A DNA stretch of 64,000 nt from Trissonchulus latispiculum (GCA_030248195.1 JASAND010012563.1:7501-71500); one strand, 5' to 3'; positions 23,195 through 35,900 are shown, counted from the first letter of the stretch. Numbers and translations are program-made. The notes: generated by a model not told the origin, from the letters alone.

Positions 23195-23702
23195 TTGCAC
23201 TGTTAACATTGATTTTCCACCTATTTTTCGGGGCGACGTGCTTGAGTTCGACGCTTTTCGCCTAGTGGGCCGCGGACCTCATCTGCGGGCGGCTACAGCA
23301 GCAGCTTCGGCTCAAATTTTTTCTTATCTGTACATCTACCCGGCCTTTCTTATGGCAAAAAGTCCGCCTTGCAAATTTATTGATCATATTGAGCGTATTT
23401 CCCTAAATATGGAAAATTTTGTCGAAAATCTGGTTGAGACCTTGTGGACTCATCCTATGAATTCTCTGGAAAACGCTCACTTTGTTGAGCAAGTCTTTTA
23501 TTTGAAAATGTGGCATGATATCTCTTACAAATTAATTAAATTTGATTTCTATTATAAATTGAATAAATTCTATTTCCATTGCAAATTGAATAAACGAATA
23601 AACCCTATTGATAGTTATTCTCTGAATCTTGAAATTTTGATTTTGACATCATACACGGATGGGTATTTTGTATTTCTTGCATTTTATCATATTAATTTTT
23701 AA
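23195..23702 (+). pseudogene. Gypsy accessory ORF D, possible C-terminal continuation
   Basis: After the stop at 23183-23185 a second frame stays open from about 23195 through LEFDAFRLVGRGPHLRAAT and FIDHIERISLNMENFVENLV to 23702. Codon use looks coding up to about 23510. Beyond that the sequence becomes AT-rich and repetitive (KLNKFYFHCKLNK), which suggests the real end is earlier. It may be the continuation of ORF D after one frame change, or a separate small ORF. Confidence 0.35.
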
Positions 23703-25563
23703 CCGTATAGGCAATAGTACTGGGGTATTCTTAACACTGTGCAGCACCACGGCGGGTCCGTGGCTGCTCGCAGCCTGCGCTTCACCCACAGGGGAGGTAA
23801 CGGTGGGCGGTCAGCCCCGGACCGGCATTTTTGACTCTTGAGCTTTATTTTCCGTTTTCTCTGATTTGGCGTCTCCTGCGGTGCCTGCGTTTCCCCCACA
23901 GGGGAGATAACGGTTCCGTCGGTTTCTGCCTACACTCTCTAAATTAATCGGGCCTCATATATATGTATTGCGGGCTTTTGCCCAATTATTTTTGTTTGTT
24001 ACTGTTAGGCATCATGCCTATATGCTTACTCACATATATACATGCCATATCTTATTTCATTTTTGTTTGGTTGTTCTGTATTATACTTATCGTCCCCTTC
24101 CCTCCCCCCCCCGTCCCTCTTGACGGCGAGTGTTCCCCTGTTATACTGTTTGTTCGATTGTTACTGTATTGCCCCCATATGTGATACGGGTCGGCCCCTA
24201 TGATTACATCTGGTGCTTGGATGGGCCAGGGTTGCTGTTTGGAATGCTGGCGGTGTTGGTCCTGGTTGAGTGGGCGCTTGATGCCGAGGGGCATCCGCCC
24301 AGTGGTCCGGAGGTTCTGGTCCGGTGTTGTGATATGAGATTTTTCCCAAGGTGCTTGGAACTGGAAATCTCTCCCGCAGCCTGGAGTTATCTATGATTGT
24401 TTTGAACTATTTTAAGTCAAATTTTGTGATGTTTGTTATGAATCCAGTTGTATGTCCCCCTACCTCGTCCGTCCCCCTCCCCCTTTCCCCTTCTTTTACT
24501 AACTGTTGTTTCACTGTTTCTATTTTTATGTTCTCTATACATTTAGCGTTAACCTTGGTTGGGTGGGGTCTTTGGTCATTGTTTGGGGTCTCTTCTCCGG
24601 GGGTAAAATTTCTCAAATTAATTCCCTAAATTCGCTTTCCTGTTTCTATTTTCTCGAGATCTCATTTCCGGGTGGGGTGGTTCCCTCTAGCTCAGCTTGG
24701 CTGTTCTATATGTGTTGTATGTTATTCCATGTTTTCTTAATCTTTTCGGGTCTTTGTTTCTCTTAGCATGGTGTTTGTTTCACTTTTCTTTTTAAAAAAA
24801 TATTCACGGGTTTACTTTATTTCAAAATTTTTCTACATATCCTGCCATTATACCTGCCTTATTTTTGCCATGTCTACTTCGGGCAGCTATGCCAATTGTG
24901 CTTTATGTTGTGTTTTATAATTTTGTGGCATTTATTAAAAGATTCTATTATATTTTTGTATGTTGGGGCAGGCAGGTGCTCAGGAGAAACCACCCTTTTG
25001 AGTTTGAAATACTCTCCTTTCTGATTTACTTCGCTCCTTTGAATTATTTGAAATTGAGTCTCTCCTCGAGTCTCGCTGCCTTCCTCCTGGAAGATCTGAC
25101 CTTATATATGTGAACTTTTTCTACCATTATTTCTACAATTTCTTTCCTAGATTTTTCGAGCGCTTTTGTTGGCACTCGCTTTTGATTATGTTATATACCT
25201 TTATATTATTATAAATTTATATCTTCGGATTATCTCCTGTTTTGTTATGTGCGCTCTAGTCGCGGCTGAAGGGCTTGTCCCAATTTTCTTTGTATTTGTA
25301 TGTCGGCAAAGTCCGTTATATGTTGAATGTACCCCCGGTATGTTCCGGCGTAGTTTTACCCGTGTCTCGGCAAAACCCAAAAATGTATCAAACACGGGGT
25401 CGAGTAATTCCCGGTATCCAAAGTGAACCGAGGAAATATTTTAGCAATTTTTCCCATTTTTCTAAAACGCTTTTTATCTATACTAGTGGCTATGGTACGT
25501 AGGCTAACGCAAATTTTATTACTAACCTATGTGCCTGGAGGCCGCGGCGAGGGCGCGCGTTTC
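23703..25563 (+). other. Non-coding 3' region of the Gypsy element
   Basis: T- and C-rich on the plus strand with short open frames only. Several are hydrophobic, but that follows from the T-rich composition. The repeated phrase CACAGGGGAGGTAACGGT (23777-23794, again with one change near 23896) is a short direct repeat. The polypurine tract closes the region at 25564-25574. An envelope gene is not recognisable. Confidence 0.45.
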
Positions 25564-25574
25564 AAAAGAGGGGG
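25564..25574 (+). promoter_or_regulatory. Polypurine tract
   Basis: AAAAGAGGGGG lies five bases before the 3' LTR start (TGTAGAATATTTCC at 25580). This is the expected position and composition of the plus-strand primer of an LTR retrotransposon. Confidence 0.75.
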
Positions 25575-25579
25575 TAATC

Positions 25580-26022
25580 TGTAGAATATTTCCTTGATTT
25601 TACCCTAAAATATTCAAAAATGGGTGCTAACTTTATTAAAAATCAATCTAAATTCTACTGCTGTGTACGGTCCAACGCCGTACATAGCTAATTCGTTTTC
25701 TCTTAAAAATTGGGCGCGCAATCATTCAGTCTTGACTTGGAATCTCTCATGAGCGGCGGCTTTTTCTCTTACTGCCTTATGTCACCGCCTTTGTCATTTT
25801 CCGGGGTTCTTCATCAGCTGGGTTGGGGGGTTTGATTGATTCCGTTTTTGGGTTTGTTTAACGATTTTTGTTCTATTGTTTAAAGTCTGTGCTTGCCCGT
25901 TTTTCTCTATGCTATATTTGCGAAATTTATTTGGGTTCATGAAAACGTTATTTTTATAGTTGAAACCAGTTGAGTTTGAATTTTGGTATTTTTTTTGTAA
26001 AGTAAATCCGTGTTAAAATTTA
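25580..26022 (+). repeat. 3' LTR of the Gypsy element (3' end missing)
   Basis: Near-identical to 12128-12568. The last 30 bases or so of the 5' LTR are absent. From 26021 the sequence reads TAGGGCTGTGTCGACTTG, which looks like a hAT-type end, but I found no matching right end, so the replacement is unexplained. Confidence 0.75.
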
Positions 26023-26745
26023 GGGCTGTGTCGACTTGTTTTATCTAGATTAGCGAATAAATAGGGAGTATCAGACATATTACACACTCATCCTCGAACC
26101 GTTAATCTTTACTGAAATCAAATCATTTACTACAGAATTCATAATTCTACATAAGTTTCAGTTTCAGTTTCAGCTCCAAATCTGTTATGGTTTCAGTTTC
26201 AGTTTCAGCTGCTGAAACAACACTATGAACAGGTTTCAGTTTCAGTCACTGAAACTAAAACTGAAACTGAAACTATTTTCAGAAGAGACCTGAAACTGAA
26301 ACTGAAACTGAAACTTTTTTAGGCTGCCGACTGAAACTGAAAATGAAACTGAAACTGAAAATGAAACTGAAACTGATTTATGTAAAAACCTGAAACTCGG
26401 ACTGTAATTAGTTTCAGTCTTTCCCTAAAACTTGACATTTTGATGGTTTTGAGCTTCGATTCTTGTTAGTTCTGCCGCAGGAGAGGAGAGGCTGAATAAA
26501 CATCAAAATGTGCTTTATGTCAACTCAGAAGGCTGGAAACCGTTCATTTTAAAATGAACTGAAACTGAAACTGAAACTCCGACTGAAACTTAAACTGAAG
26601 CTGAAAGTACTTTGGTCCGCCGACTGAAACTGAAACTGAAATTATTTCGGATCACCGACTGAAACTGAAACTGAAACAAAATCGGCTACTGAAACAACAC
26701 TAACTACAGGTCTGTCAGCAATACCAGTACAGCCACGCCGTTTTT

Positions 26746-27545
26746 TAGGGAAAAATAATTTAGAGCCTATTTATAATGATAATTAATTATTTTACTTTAA
26801 TTAATTTTATTTAATTATTATTTCTTAAAATGCAGCATGTTTGAAACATTTTGTTCGATCTATTTTTATTTTATTAAGTAGCCTATAAGCCTACTTTAGC
26901 GTATATAATTCAGCAGAATGTTGGCCAATGCTTAAGTAATTTATGATGCATTATGAACCATCCAATGAAATTATATGTTGCACTTTCATTGGCTCGATTA
27001 TCTTGTCATTTTTAAAGCTTTATTACGCGCGCAAAATGTGGCAATAACAATGTAAAGGATAGAGGATTTTAACTCGTTTATCCCCGTGCTGAGACGCAGG
27101 TTAAAATTCAATGTAAAATCTCGTGAGCGAGTTAAAAGAGTTAAATTGAACCCATTCATGAAGAGGGTAGAGTTAAATCTAACTCTGCAGGTTTTTAACT
27201 CCACGAGTCATTCACGAAAAGAGTAGAGTTAAAAGAGTTAATTTTTAACTCTTTTCGCGAATGAGCGTAGAGTTAAAAATTTTAACTCTGCTTAACTCGT
27301 CGAGTTAATTTTAACTCGTTTAAACCATTCGCGAAAAGGCCCTTACTTAAGCATCTGCCAACATTCTGCTGAATTATTTACGCTAAAGTAGGCTAATAGG
27401 CTACTTAATAAAATAAAAATATATCGAACAAAATGTTTTAAACATGCTGCATTTTTAAAAATAATAATTAAATAAAATTAAATAAAGTAAAATAATTAAT
27501 TATCATTATAAATAGGCTCTAAATTATTTTTTGTAAATTATTTAG
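26746..27545. repeat. Large inverted repeat, arms about 190 bp
   Basis: The left arm (about 26746-26940) and right arm (about 27350-27545) are imperfect reverse complements. TTCAGCAGAATGTTGG on the left pairs with CCAACATTCTGCTGAA on the right, and GCCTATTTATAATGATAATT pairs with AATTATCATTATAAATAGGC. The centre holds GAGTTAAAA arrays. This looks like a DNA element with long terminal inverted repeats that has another element inserted in its centre. Confidence 0.65.
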
Positions 27546-28740
27546 CACCACCTTTAAATGCAAATTTGAAGTATGTATGAGAGCTGACAACATGAAAGTC
27601 GAATCAACGGGACACTACAACTAACCGAAAGCTCAATTTTTTTCAAAAGGTGGATTAAATTTTAAGGACATCTAGACAAATGTTACGCGAACTTAGGTGC
27701 AACTGGTTATGTTCATCAGAATTACAGTACAGGATCAATTGTTATCCCAACTGTGATTCCAAGGGCAACCATTTCAGTTCAAATTTAAAATCTCTACTGA
27801 ATTTTAATAAGCCAACATTTTTCTATTTAATTTTGCTACACTTATCTGTTTTAGTATGAAAGTTTAGTTGAAATTGACCAAAATTGTTCAGGTTTTTAGG
27901 AAAACTAAGAGAATCCGATTTTGCTGAAAATACGAACAAAGGTTTTTTGGGCTCTGTCGTGGTCTCAGCAAACGAACATGATGCCTGTTTTTCGACTCAA
28001 CTATTCATTAACACTTTATTGTAGGCTAAATTGCAAGCTGGCAAAAGAAACAACGAAAACCTAGACCGAAACATTGTCTTTAGATTACTTTTCAGCGAAC
28101 TCTGAAAATATACAACCTTTCATGAAAATGGTAAAAATCTTTGGTTGGCTCCACTTCAATTGCAGTTTTACTCATGTCGTTAACCCCTTAAAAGCTTAGA
28201 TTTGAAACTTTGCTGCAGATTGGTCAATAATTTGTTGAAATGGATCCATGCAAATTTCAGCAAAATCGGTTAAAAACTGCAAGTTACACACAGGGATACG
28301 CCCGGATCGCCCTAATACAGGATGACGCTGCATTGAAGATGTAATAAATGTTTATTAAGGAAACGACTAAATGTCTTGTCTTATTTTATTTAAAATTTTC
28401 CAAACGTTGGGAAGTTCTTTAAAATTCTCAAATGGTGAAAAGTTGAACATTGCGTAAGCAAAATTATAATTCTTTTAACTCTTTTCACGTATGCAGAGAG
28501 TTAATTTTAACTCTCCCAATTTTAACTCTTTTAACTCTTTTCGCGGATGCACTGAGTTGATTTTAGCTCTGCCAGTTTTAACTCCTTTAACTCTTTGATT
28601 TTTAATCCTGCAGAGTTAAAAGAGTTAAAAACAGGCAAAGTTAAATTTAACACTGCGCATTCATGAAAAGGGTTAAAAGAGTTAATTTTAACTCTACTCT
28701 ACTCTACTCTACTCTACTCTACCCATTCGCGAAAAGGCCC
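26945..28740. mobile_element. GAGTTAAAA-array elements and a 165-bp direct repeat
   Basis: Arrays of GAGTTAAAA and its complement TTTTAACTC lie at 27065-27330 and 28470-28740. Both end in CATTCGCGAAAAGGCCCT, the likely right terminus of one family. A unit of about 165 bp starting near 26945 recurs at 28752-28918, sharing GCACTTTCATTGGCTCGAT and TTACGCGCGCAAAATGTGGC. The stretch 27550-28340 ends in a phrase like AAATCGGTTAAAAACTGC, similar to tails of some non-LTR elements. Five ACTCT units lie at 28690-28725. Exact left ends are unresolved. Confidence 0.5.
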
Positions 28741-28918
28741 TAATTTTGAGGAATTTTGAACCACCCAATGAAATCAAATCTTGCACTTTCATTGGCTCGA
28801 TCATCTTGTCATTTTTAAAGCTTTATTACGCGCGCAAAATGTGGCAATAACAATGTAAAGGATGGAAGATTTTAACTCGTTTAACCCCCGTGCTGAGATG
28901 GTTAAAATTTAATGTAGG

Positions 28919-29844
28919 GTAAAACTACCAAATAGGGACCACCAACCCAATAAGGGCCACCACGTGCTTTAATTTGGACTACCGGGTTACTAGTTTGGGC
29001 GAATAAGATGGTTTTGCATTCATTTGAAAGCCCAATCAATGACGGTACTTTGGGCGGGAGATGTCACGTGATTTATTTGATGCGAGCATTCAGTTTAACA
29101 TCAAACATAAGTGGTTTTGCTTAGCACAGTTTTGCGGGCTCGTTTAGTTTCGTTGGGCAATTAATCAAATTGGGTTACCCGTTTAAGTTGCCACTGCAAC
29201 TTCTCTTGAATCTCATCACTATATCAAATTTTTGTGCTTTTTTTCGGCATCAAAATTTTTGAAAATTTGTGAATAGCACATTTTAAATTGTCCGTACGAT
29301 TTAGCAGTAATTTCGAAAAAACGGATTTCCTCGAAAATGGCCGTTTTTTGACCCCAAAAATTGTTTTTGGCTTATACGAACTTAACCACTACAGATAGCT
29401 CAAAGGTTGTAAAAGCAAAAATGATTGTTTTTGTACCCTCTTTCCAGCCATAACAACCAATCCGGTGTATCGACTGCCTGCTGAAAATATAATGCCATAA
29501 ACCGAAAATTTCTTATCTTTTCACCTAAAAATGCGGGACTGGTCCCAGAATGTTAAAGAGCACCAAAATAATATATTTGCAAAGTTTCACCTACTTTCAT
29601 AAAGAATTGAAGCCTATAAGGTCAAATTTACACAAAAGGAAACCACCACCTTAAATTATTAAATTGCTGCAGATGCCCGTCTTCGAGAAAACCGATACGA
29701 TCAGTGATTAATTAACCGATTAATCACGAATCTCTTAACGAACTGTACTTCTTTAATTATTTCCAAATTCCACAGACTGTTTTTATTGATAATTGTTTTT
29801 TTACAAACAAAAGACCCGGTTAACTTTAAAATTAGTTAAACATT
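28919..29844. other. No gene recognised; contains 3' UTR of the receptor gene
   Basis: AT-rich, with no coding region supported. On the minus strand, the part just left of 29845 is the inferred 3' UTR of the receptor gene, with AATAAA at 29782-29787 (shown as TTTATT on the plus strand). Confidence 0.5.
29782..29787 (-). terminator. Polyadenylation signal of the receptor gene
   Basis: AATAAA on the minus strand, 58-63 bases after the stop codon of the last exon. The position is normal for a short 3' UTR. Confidence 0.6.
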
Positions 29845-29907
29845 TTAGGGCGTCTTAATGATGTTCTGCTTCAGCCGCTGAAATAAGTTCTTAGCATATC
29901 GTTCAAC
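29845..29907 (-). CDS. Receptor last exon: cytoplasmic tail
   Basis: Acceptor TCTTTCAG, phase 0. Encodes VERYAKNLFQRLKQNIIKTP and a TAA stop, a short amphipathic basic tail like helix 8. AATAAA follows about 58 bp downstream (29782-29787). Confidence 0.7.
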   Translation of the reverse strand, partial: VERYAKNLFQRLKQNIIKTP

Positions 29908-32900
29908 CTGAAAGATGAACATAAAATTAATGTCATGTGAGCAAAAGCTGCAGTTGTATATAAGCTCTGCCCTTCATAGGAAACAAGGTTGAAATACGAA
30001 GAATCTTGATTTCGGGATGACGGATAACCCAGGAACTACACAGATGATAATTAAAAGAAGTAGAAGAAAACTCGACATCTAAATCATGGGGTGTCTAGTT
30101 ATACCATCTATTGCGATTGATGGGTATGGCACGTACCGTATGAAATTTCGTACCGTAAAATAGGTGTAAAGCTTTCTTTTCCTTACTACTAAGCTGGCCG
30201 CAATATTGTATGGTTAATTTTTATACCGTATACAACAAAGTACAAAATACTGCTGTTAAATTATAACTTATGGTCGGTTTAACTTTCTGGATGACAATAA
30301 CTTTTCAATTTGCTAAAAATATAGATAGAAACTTCTGATATCATTAACTGAATGCGTTATCAACATAATGCTAGTACATTCGTGTAAATTCTGCTGCAAC
30401 AGAATGCTCTCGGTTTACGAGAAGGCTGGGTGTTTGGTGTAAGCTTTGTGAGGTGTGAGTATTCCAATCTTAAATGTTAAATTGTTAAATACGGTAAAGT
30501 ATATTCTTCATCATTTTTGTAGAAAAAACATTAGTAACGGAACGAGATGTGCAGCAAGCATGATTTTCAAATGATCTAAGGAATATTTGATTGACTAGAA
30601 CTGTCCAATATTAAGACGCCTCCGTATTCCAACGGTATATGGCATATAATGTATATAAAAATATAATAGGAACTGCAACTTGATATATACAAAATGCAAT
30701 ACTGCAATATTTAGTTAGTAATTGTGTAGTAGTTTGTTTGATATGCTAACTTGACCAAATTTTGAAAACAAAGTGAAAACAGTTGAACAGTTGAAATCAT
30801 GAACTTTCAGTCTTTTATAATTCAGGATATTTTAAAATCTATTTGATTAGTCGTACTTCAAAAACCTTACATCAAAAGAGTTTTCTGTAAAGCGAAAGCA
30901 TTACGGCGCAGCAACATCAATTTTGTATAGCCACATTGTTAATTTTAGGGACTGGTTCAAAAATGAAAGCGTATATACGTAATTTTGATACGTTTTAGGA
31001 GCTTCCGTATATACGCTTTAGGATACGCTTAGTTTTTACAGAAATCCATTCATGCTGAAACTTTTGCAGTTTTGTAAGCTCAAATCCTTTCAGCAGCTAC
31101 TTGTCGGCAGGCGCTCACAAAAGTTAGTGCAAAGTAAGGCGTCAGCAAGTCTAGCTAAATTGAAACGCTTTGAAAGAAAGAAAATACGTTTTTAAGGCGT
31201 ATTATGGAAACGTATATACGCATTTTTCGCCAACTAATTTTGAACCAGTCCCTTAGGCAACTGTCTTGGGATCGAATTGAAATGTTTGTGTCATTTGGAG
31301 AGCTTAATACATCAGAAACATTCTTATGGAAGTATTTGGAGCTTTGCCAAATGCCAATACTTTACAAAAATTAACCACGCAGTTAAAAGGTTGTGCAATA
31401 TAATACGGTACGTACCAATTAATATGATATGGAAATTGCCTTACTATATCATACCATACAAAATTCCATACGGTAAATAGCATATAATAGCGTTTGCAAG
31501 ACAAAGCACAGCTCTAAGAAACTTATGCTTATTCTATGAAGCAAATATGCATCATGGTCTGGTCAATGAATACCAAGTTTCCAATTGATAGAACCGTACG
31601 TAAACGTCCCGTTATGGTGGTGCAAAATTTTCATCTTTCATGTAGATGCAATGAAGAAAATATTAGTAATACTTACCTTTTGATTAGAAACGAGATGAAA
31701 GAAGAACATCGTAGCCCCACAGGCTATGTTCAATTTAAATAGCACTAAGTATAGCGCAAATCTTTGCGTATAAACAGCATTTGATCCAATGACCCAGAAG
31801 GCAAGATTTAGAGCTGTAATTGTTATTACACCTGGAGCGGCTAGTCTAAATTAATAAGCCTTTTTGCAGATTATAGTTCACACAATTATACACATCTATT
31901 TTCCAGAATATCTAATTTTTATCATAAATGATTAAAACGGATTTGGTCTCGTTGTCTAACATATAAAGAAATAACATACATTAAGCTTGAAATTAACTTT
32001 AACTTTAACAAATTTAAAGCCACTAGCGCACAAAAGTTTACAAGCTGGATATATGTTTGATGGGGTGAACCATTGGATATTTGCTGTAATTTAGAGTCAT
32101 TGCGTCTGCGCCTGCAGCTTCAGCGCACATTATTCCCAAGGTTGACAGCGACAGAATAGGCCCAATTGACATCCACTGCACCACACTCCCGTAGTTCGTC
32201 CAGCATCTGCAATAGATTGGATTTGTTCAGCAACTTTCAATCCAAACAGTAAAAATTAACATTGCCGTTGAGGATAAATGAAACTTTCGGTTCCAGTTAA
32301 AATTCATAAAATTACTACTCGAGCAGCATGTCTACAATCATTTTCATAAAGCTAACTTCAATTTGGCTGTTCATGAAGTGAGGGGTTTCAAAGTTTATTG
32401 TAGACAATTTAAATACAACAAGAATTGACTCTGTGATAACCCTGAGAGCACAAAGTTATGAAGGCTTAATTTTGAAAACTGTGAAGGGATACAAGGGCTA
32501 AACCATTCAGTAAATAGCACAAAGTTAGCAGATGTCAACGATAACATTGTGAGTACTGAATATCATTAAATAAAAAACAACAAAAGAAAATGCTTACGAA
32601 TATGTAGATGGGTAATTTCGCCATGAAAAAGCTGAGTACAGTGCTCCAGCTGATGCAGGCAAACCTAATGCGAACAAAATTTTAAATTAAAATTTTATAT
32701 GACATAGTATATACTAAATCACGGGTTGGTTTGTACAAAGCTACGTCGTGTGGTGTTTTTCTGAATTCACAAATAATGACAGCAGATTTGTATCGGTTCT
32801 TCACGACTTGTAAATTGCCAGAATTTTGGTAGCTGATGTAGACAGTGCATTTTCTCCCGCAATCCCGCATAGTGCAAGAATTTCTTGCTGAGATTGTAAA

Positions 32901-35900
32901 AGGCTTTTATCAAAAGACCATTCCACTTCCCTTACACAATTTTTATTTAATTCTAACATTGTATCCTGTCAGTGCTTTACAAAGATAGACTGAACGACGT
33001 CGATATATCAGCTAGCACATTTAAATGTCGCCATCTCAAATTAAATTACGTTTTCCAAATTGCAAATTTCTTTTTCGCTGCAAATCGTTACAAATACTGC
33101 CATCCTTGGGTTTCAGCGGATTTATATATATTCTTTCATTCAATAGTAGCTTTCGCATTTGCTAACCGAAAAAAGCAATAGTTTGGTGTGCACAGATGAA
33201 AAGTTTTGCTGGCTTGTTTTTACAATTTACGGATCTTGCTGGAAATATAAAAGCGGCGGAATTTGAAGTGGCATTGAAAATTTAAAAAAATTCCAGGAGA
33301 CTAAAGTGCTCATCATAGCTACTTTATGGTAGCTGTCTAGAATCTCTTCTGAGGTAGTACGGAAGCAATTTGGTATTCTTCATGTTTGGCCAGACTTTTC
33401 AACTTCAAAAAAATAGCTCTCAGGAAGTTTAGGAATAAAGGAATTATTTGTGAACTCCAAGAATGAGCAAACTACAGATTTGCACAATTGCTGCACCAAT
33501 TGAACCTTAAGAAAAAATTTCTTTAACTAAAAAGCAAACTTTCTAATTGCACAGCTATGCTTTGTTCTGCTCAAAGCCACTGCAGTATAAATTTAGAAAA
33601 CAAATTCAAACTTAAGCTTGGTTCGATTGTGCCTGGGTTGCTCAATTGGTAGAGCGTTAACCTAGACAGTCAAAGGCTGTAGGATCGATCCCCACCTCAG
33701 GCCCGAATGTTTCAGGTCGGAGGTGCTGTAGTGACATTCTTCTTTCTTTCGTGTGTTCTTCCATTAGCATAAACAGTTCGTCTCTCCTTTACTGTTGATA
33801 CAGCGTTTTCAGATTTTATAGGTATTTACCCCATCCAAATAATGCTGCAGACAGTAGGGGCAGCATGTTGCGAAATGTTACCACATTCGTGCCAACTGTG
33901 TAAGTATACAATCCTTCGATCGCTAGAAATCCAAACAAGTTGGTAAATAGTATTTGTAGCGAGACTCCACAGAACGCACAAAGCCACTAGAACAAAGTTA
34001 AACATATTACGGTAAATTCCGCAAAAACTGCAAAGTTCCATAATTGAGACTAGTTTTGACCTTGCCCGATTTCGATAGTTTTCGCTTTTTCACAGGTTTA
34101 TTTCGAGTGGTACATTCTAACGAGTTTATTTAAACATTAAGCCCAGTCTGAGTTTGTCCAATTCTCTTGTTAGCCTCATATTGTGGGATATTAAAATTGA
34201 GAAAACGTAGGTGCATTTGTGCTTGCGTTAAAAGTGTTAGATATCATACGTAATGGGTAACATGTATTTATTGCCAAAGTCAACTGTGCTCCCTTGACAA
34301 TTGTAACGTAACTTAATACTTAATAATATTTATCTACGGAAGTAGGACTTTCAGCTTATAATATTCTAAGACAAAAATAGTCAAGAATAATCTTATGTTC
34401 CGATGATTGTGAGTTTGGCTGAATAACTTAACGAATAATAAAAAAATTCAGAACTTTAATTAAAATTCTGATTCCATTCCTTCCTTGCAAGCGCACATAA
34501 AACCGCTCAGACTCAAAACGTTTGTTGGGTAATCGTTTTGGCGCTAAACATTTGCTTTTTAATGCTCTTACTTCTCATGCTAGTAAATTGATCCTGTTTG
34601 ATTTTCATTTCATTTGTAATAATTGATTTCAATTGATTTCCAATAGAATATGTTCAGTTCAAATAACAAAACTTTCCAGCTGAGTGCCAGTACTAACGGT
34701 TGGAGTTAAGGAAAGAGATATTCGGTCTCTCAAGCCGAAAATTAAATTAATAAATCAATCCAACCGGTAACGTAACAAGCATTTTGAAAGAGTGCGCATT
34801 TTGTAGTAGATGAAAGAATATAATAATAATTCAGAAGTATAGAAAATCAACCAGTCTTTCCTCAATATAGCTTACTTCTTCATTACTCCGTCGTAGTAAA
34901 AGCAAGAAAACATGTGCTGCTATAAATGCGAGTTCTTCAAACATTTGAATGGCACCAAGATAATTATAGTTGCTAAAACATTAGGCTTGAACTTAATTAA
35001 AAGTTTACGTGCACGTTCAAGACATATATGCTCAAGCATGTGATTTGGACTAATTGATAAAAATTATTGAAACAATCGTTGTCTATTGTTGCTATTAAAC
35101 ATAAATAATAACCTAACCATTTATATCTTTAAAGACATTTACGTTAACGTCTTGTTAGCGGAAATTAAGTTCGCACCATTTTGCGATGTTCATGTTGGGT
35201 AGAGATCATCTTTTTAAAACCTCAATGTTTCTGCGCTCTATTCAAGAATGCTTCATGTACAGTAAAGCATAAAGCATTCTTGGGTTAATTGAAGGACTTG
35301 AGCTGAATTGACAAAACACTAAAAGTAAAGCACACCAGGAAAGTAATTGGAGACCAAGAACCGCAGAGACCAAGCTGATGGACCAGATGCATCCGAGAAT
35401 TTGTAAAATTTCTGCAGCGACCGACTCTCCATGGGTCATTGTTGTTGGCGCACGCTGATTTAGAAAACATTACAGTAGATACAGTAAAGCATTAAAACAA
35501 TATGCAGCGCACAACGGAAGATTAAAAGGTGAGAAGCAGTTAGCCAACGATTTAATATCTTTGGTACCGTAAAACTACTTCAATTTATCCAGTCATGTAA
35601 AACTATGTCAGTTTTTTATACTACAGTGACTGTCTACTACTACTGTACTATACTGACTACATACAGGATAAACAAATCTGTCTTCTGATTCCAAATAATG
35701 TGGAAGTTGTTTAGCAGGGCGTCCTTGGCTGTCGACATATTTGGCCATAGTTTCTGATGTTTCTCCTGTCCATAAGTCAAATTCTTTATCAAGCCCAGTA
35801 ATATCAGGCATGTCTCCCGTAAACTTAGGCAAATCAGATCCATTATAGTCCTTCGTAATAATCCCAGAATAGTAGCCAGCAGCGAAAACCTTATCACGAG

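Larger units (their letters stand above)
12128..26022 (+). mobile_element. Giant Ty3/Gypsy-type LTR retrotransposon (13.9 kb)
   Basis: Two direct long terminal repeats of about 450 bp (12128-12598 and 25580-26022) bracket the element. A primer-binding site starts TGGCGACCGTAAC at 12599, and a polypurine tract AAAAGAGGGGG sits at 25564-25574 just before the 3' LTR. The coding order is a proline-rich ORF, reverse transcriptase, RNase H and integrase (12.6-16.3 kb), then about 7 kb of accessory ORFs. Most reading frames are broken by stops or frame changes, so this copy is inactive. The Gypsy assignment rests on domain order and the integrase sequence. The element is unusually long for the group because of the downstream ORFs. 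Confidence 0.85.
10272..26225. mobile_element. Inner hAT-like element with TTTCAG arrays, hosting a Gypsy element
   Basis: The left end TAGTGATGTTTACGC and right end GCTGAAACAACACTA are flanked by TGTACAGG (10264-10271) and TGAACAGG (26226-26233), a 7-of-8 match. TTTCAG arrays lie at 10310-10550, 11930-12120 and 26155-26215. Its interior contains the GGCCGG hAT-like element, a SINE and the giant Gypsy element. It is therefore a hAT-like element inserted into another copy of its own family. Confidence 0.6.
10210..26702. mobile_element. Outer hAT-like element with TTTCAG arrays
   Basis: The left end TAGTGATGTTTCAGTCACTG and right end (read inverted) TAGTGTTGTTTCAGTAGCCG match the hAT-like terminal pattern. 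The flanking 8-mers ACTACGGA and ACTACAGG agree at 6 of 8 positions. Arrays of TTTCAG or CTGAAA occupy both ends (10220-10260 and 26234-26690). A second copy of the same family is inserted in it at 10272-26225. Confidence 0.55.

Noticed and set aside
23960..25500. Hydrophobic plus-strand frames that might be an envelope gene
   Set aside because: Each is short, the hydrophobicity follows from T-rich sequence, and there is no cleavage site, cysteine pattern or signal peptide.
26021..26160. A hAT-like element starting TAGGGCTGTGTCGA at the end of the 3' LTR
   Set aside because: No inverted right end or 8-bp duplication was found in the following sequence.
28670..28730. CRISPR-like regular repeats in the ACTCT and GAGTTAAAA arrays
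   Set aside because: The repeats have no unique spacers of constant length, and the genome is eukaryotic.
33440..33513. A possible alternative fourth-helix exon after a TTCTTAAG acceptor (SIGAAIVQICSLLILGVHK)
   Set aside because: It joins the GWG exon in phase, but runs into a stop with no clear donor. The exon at 32598-32664 gives the conserved L-P after GWG and leads in phase to the CW segment, so it is preferred.
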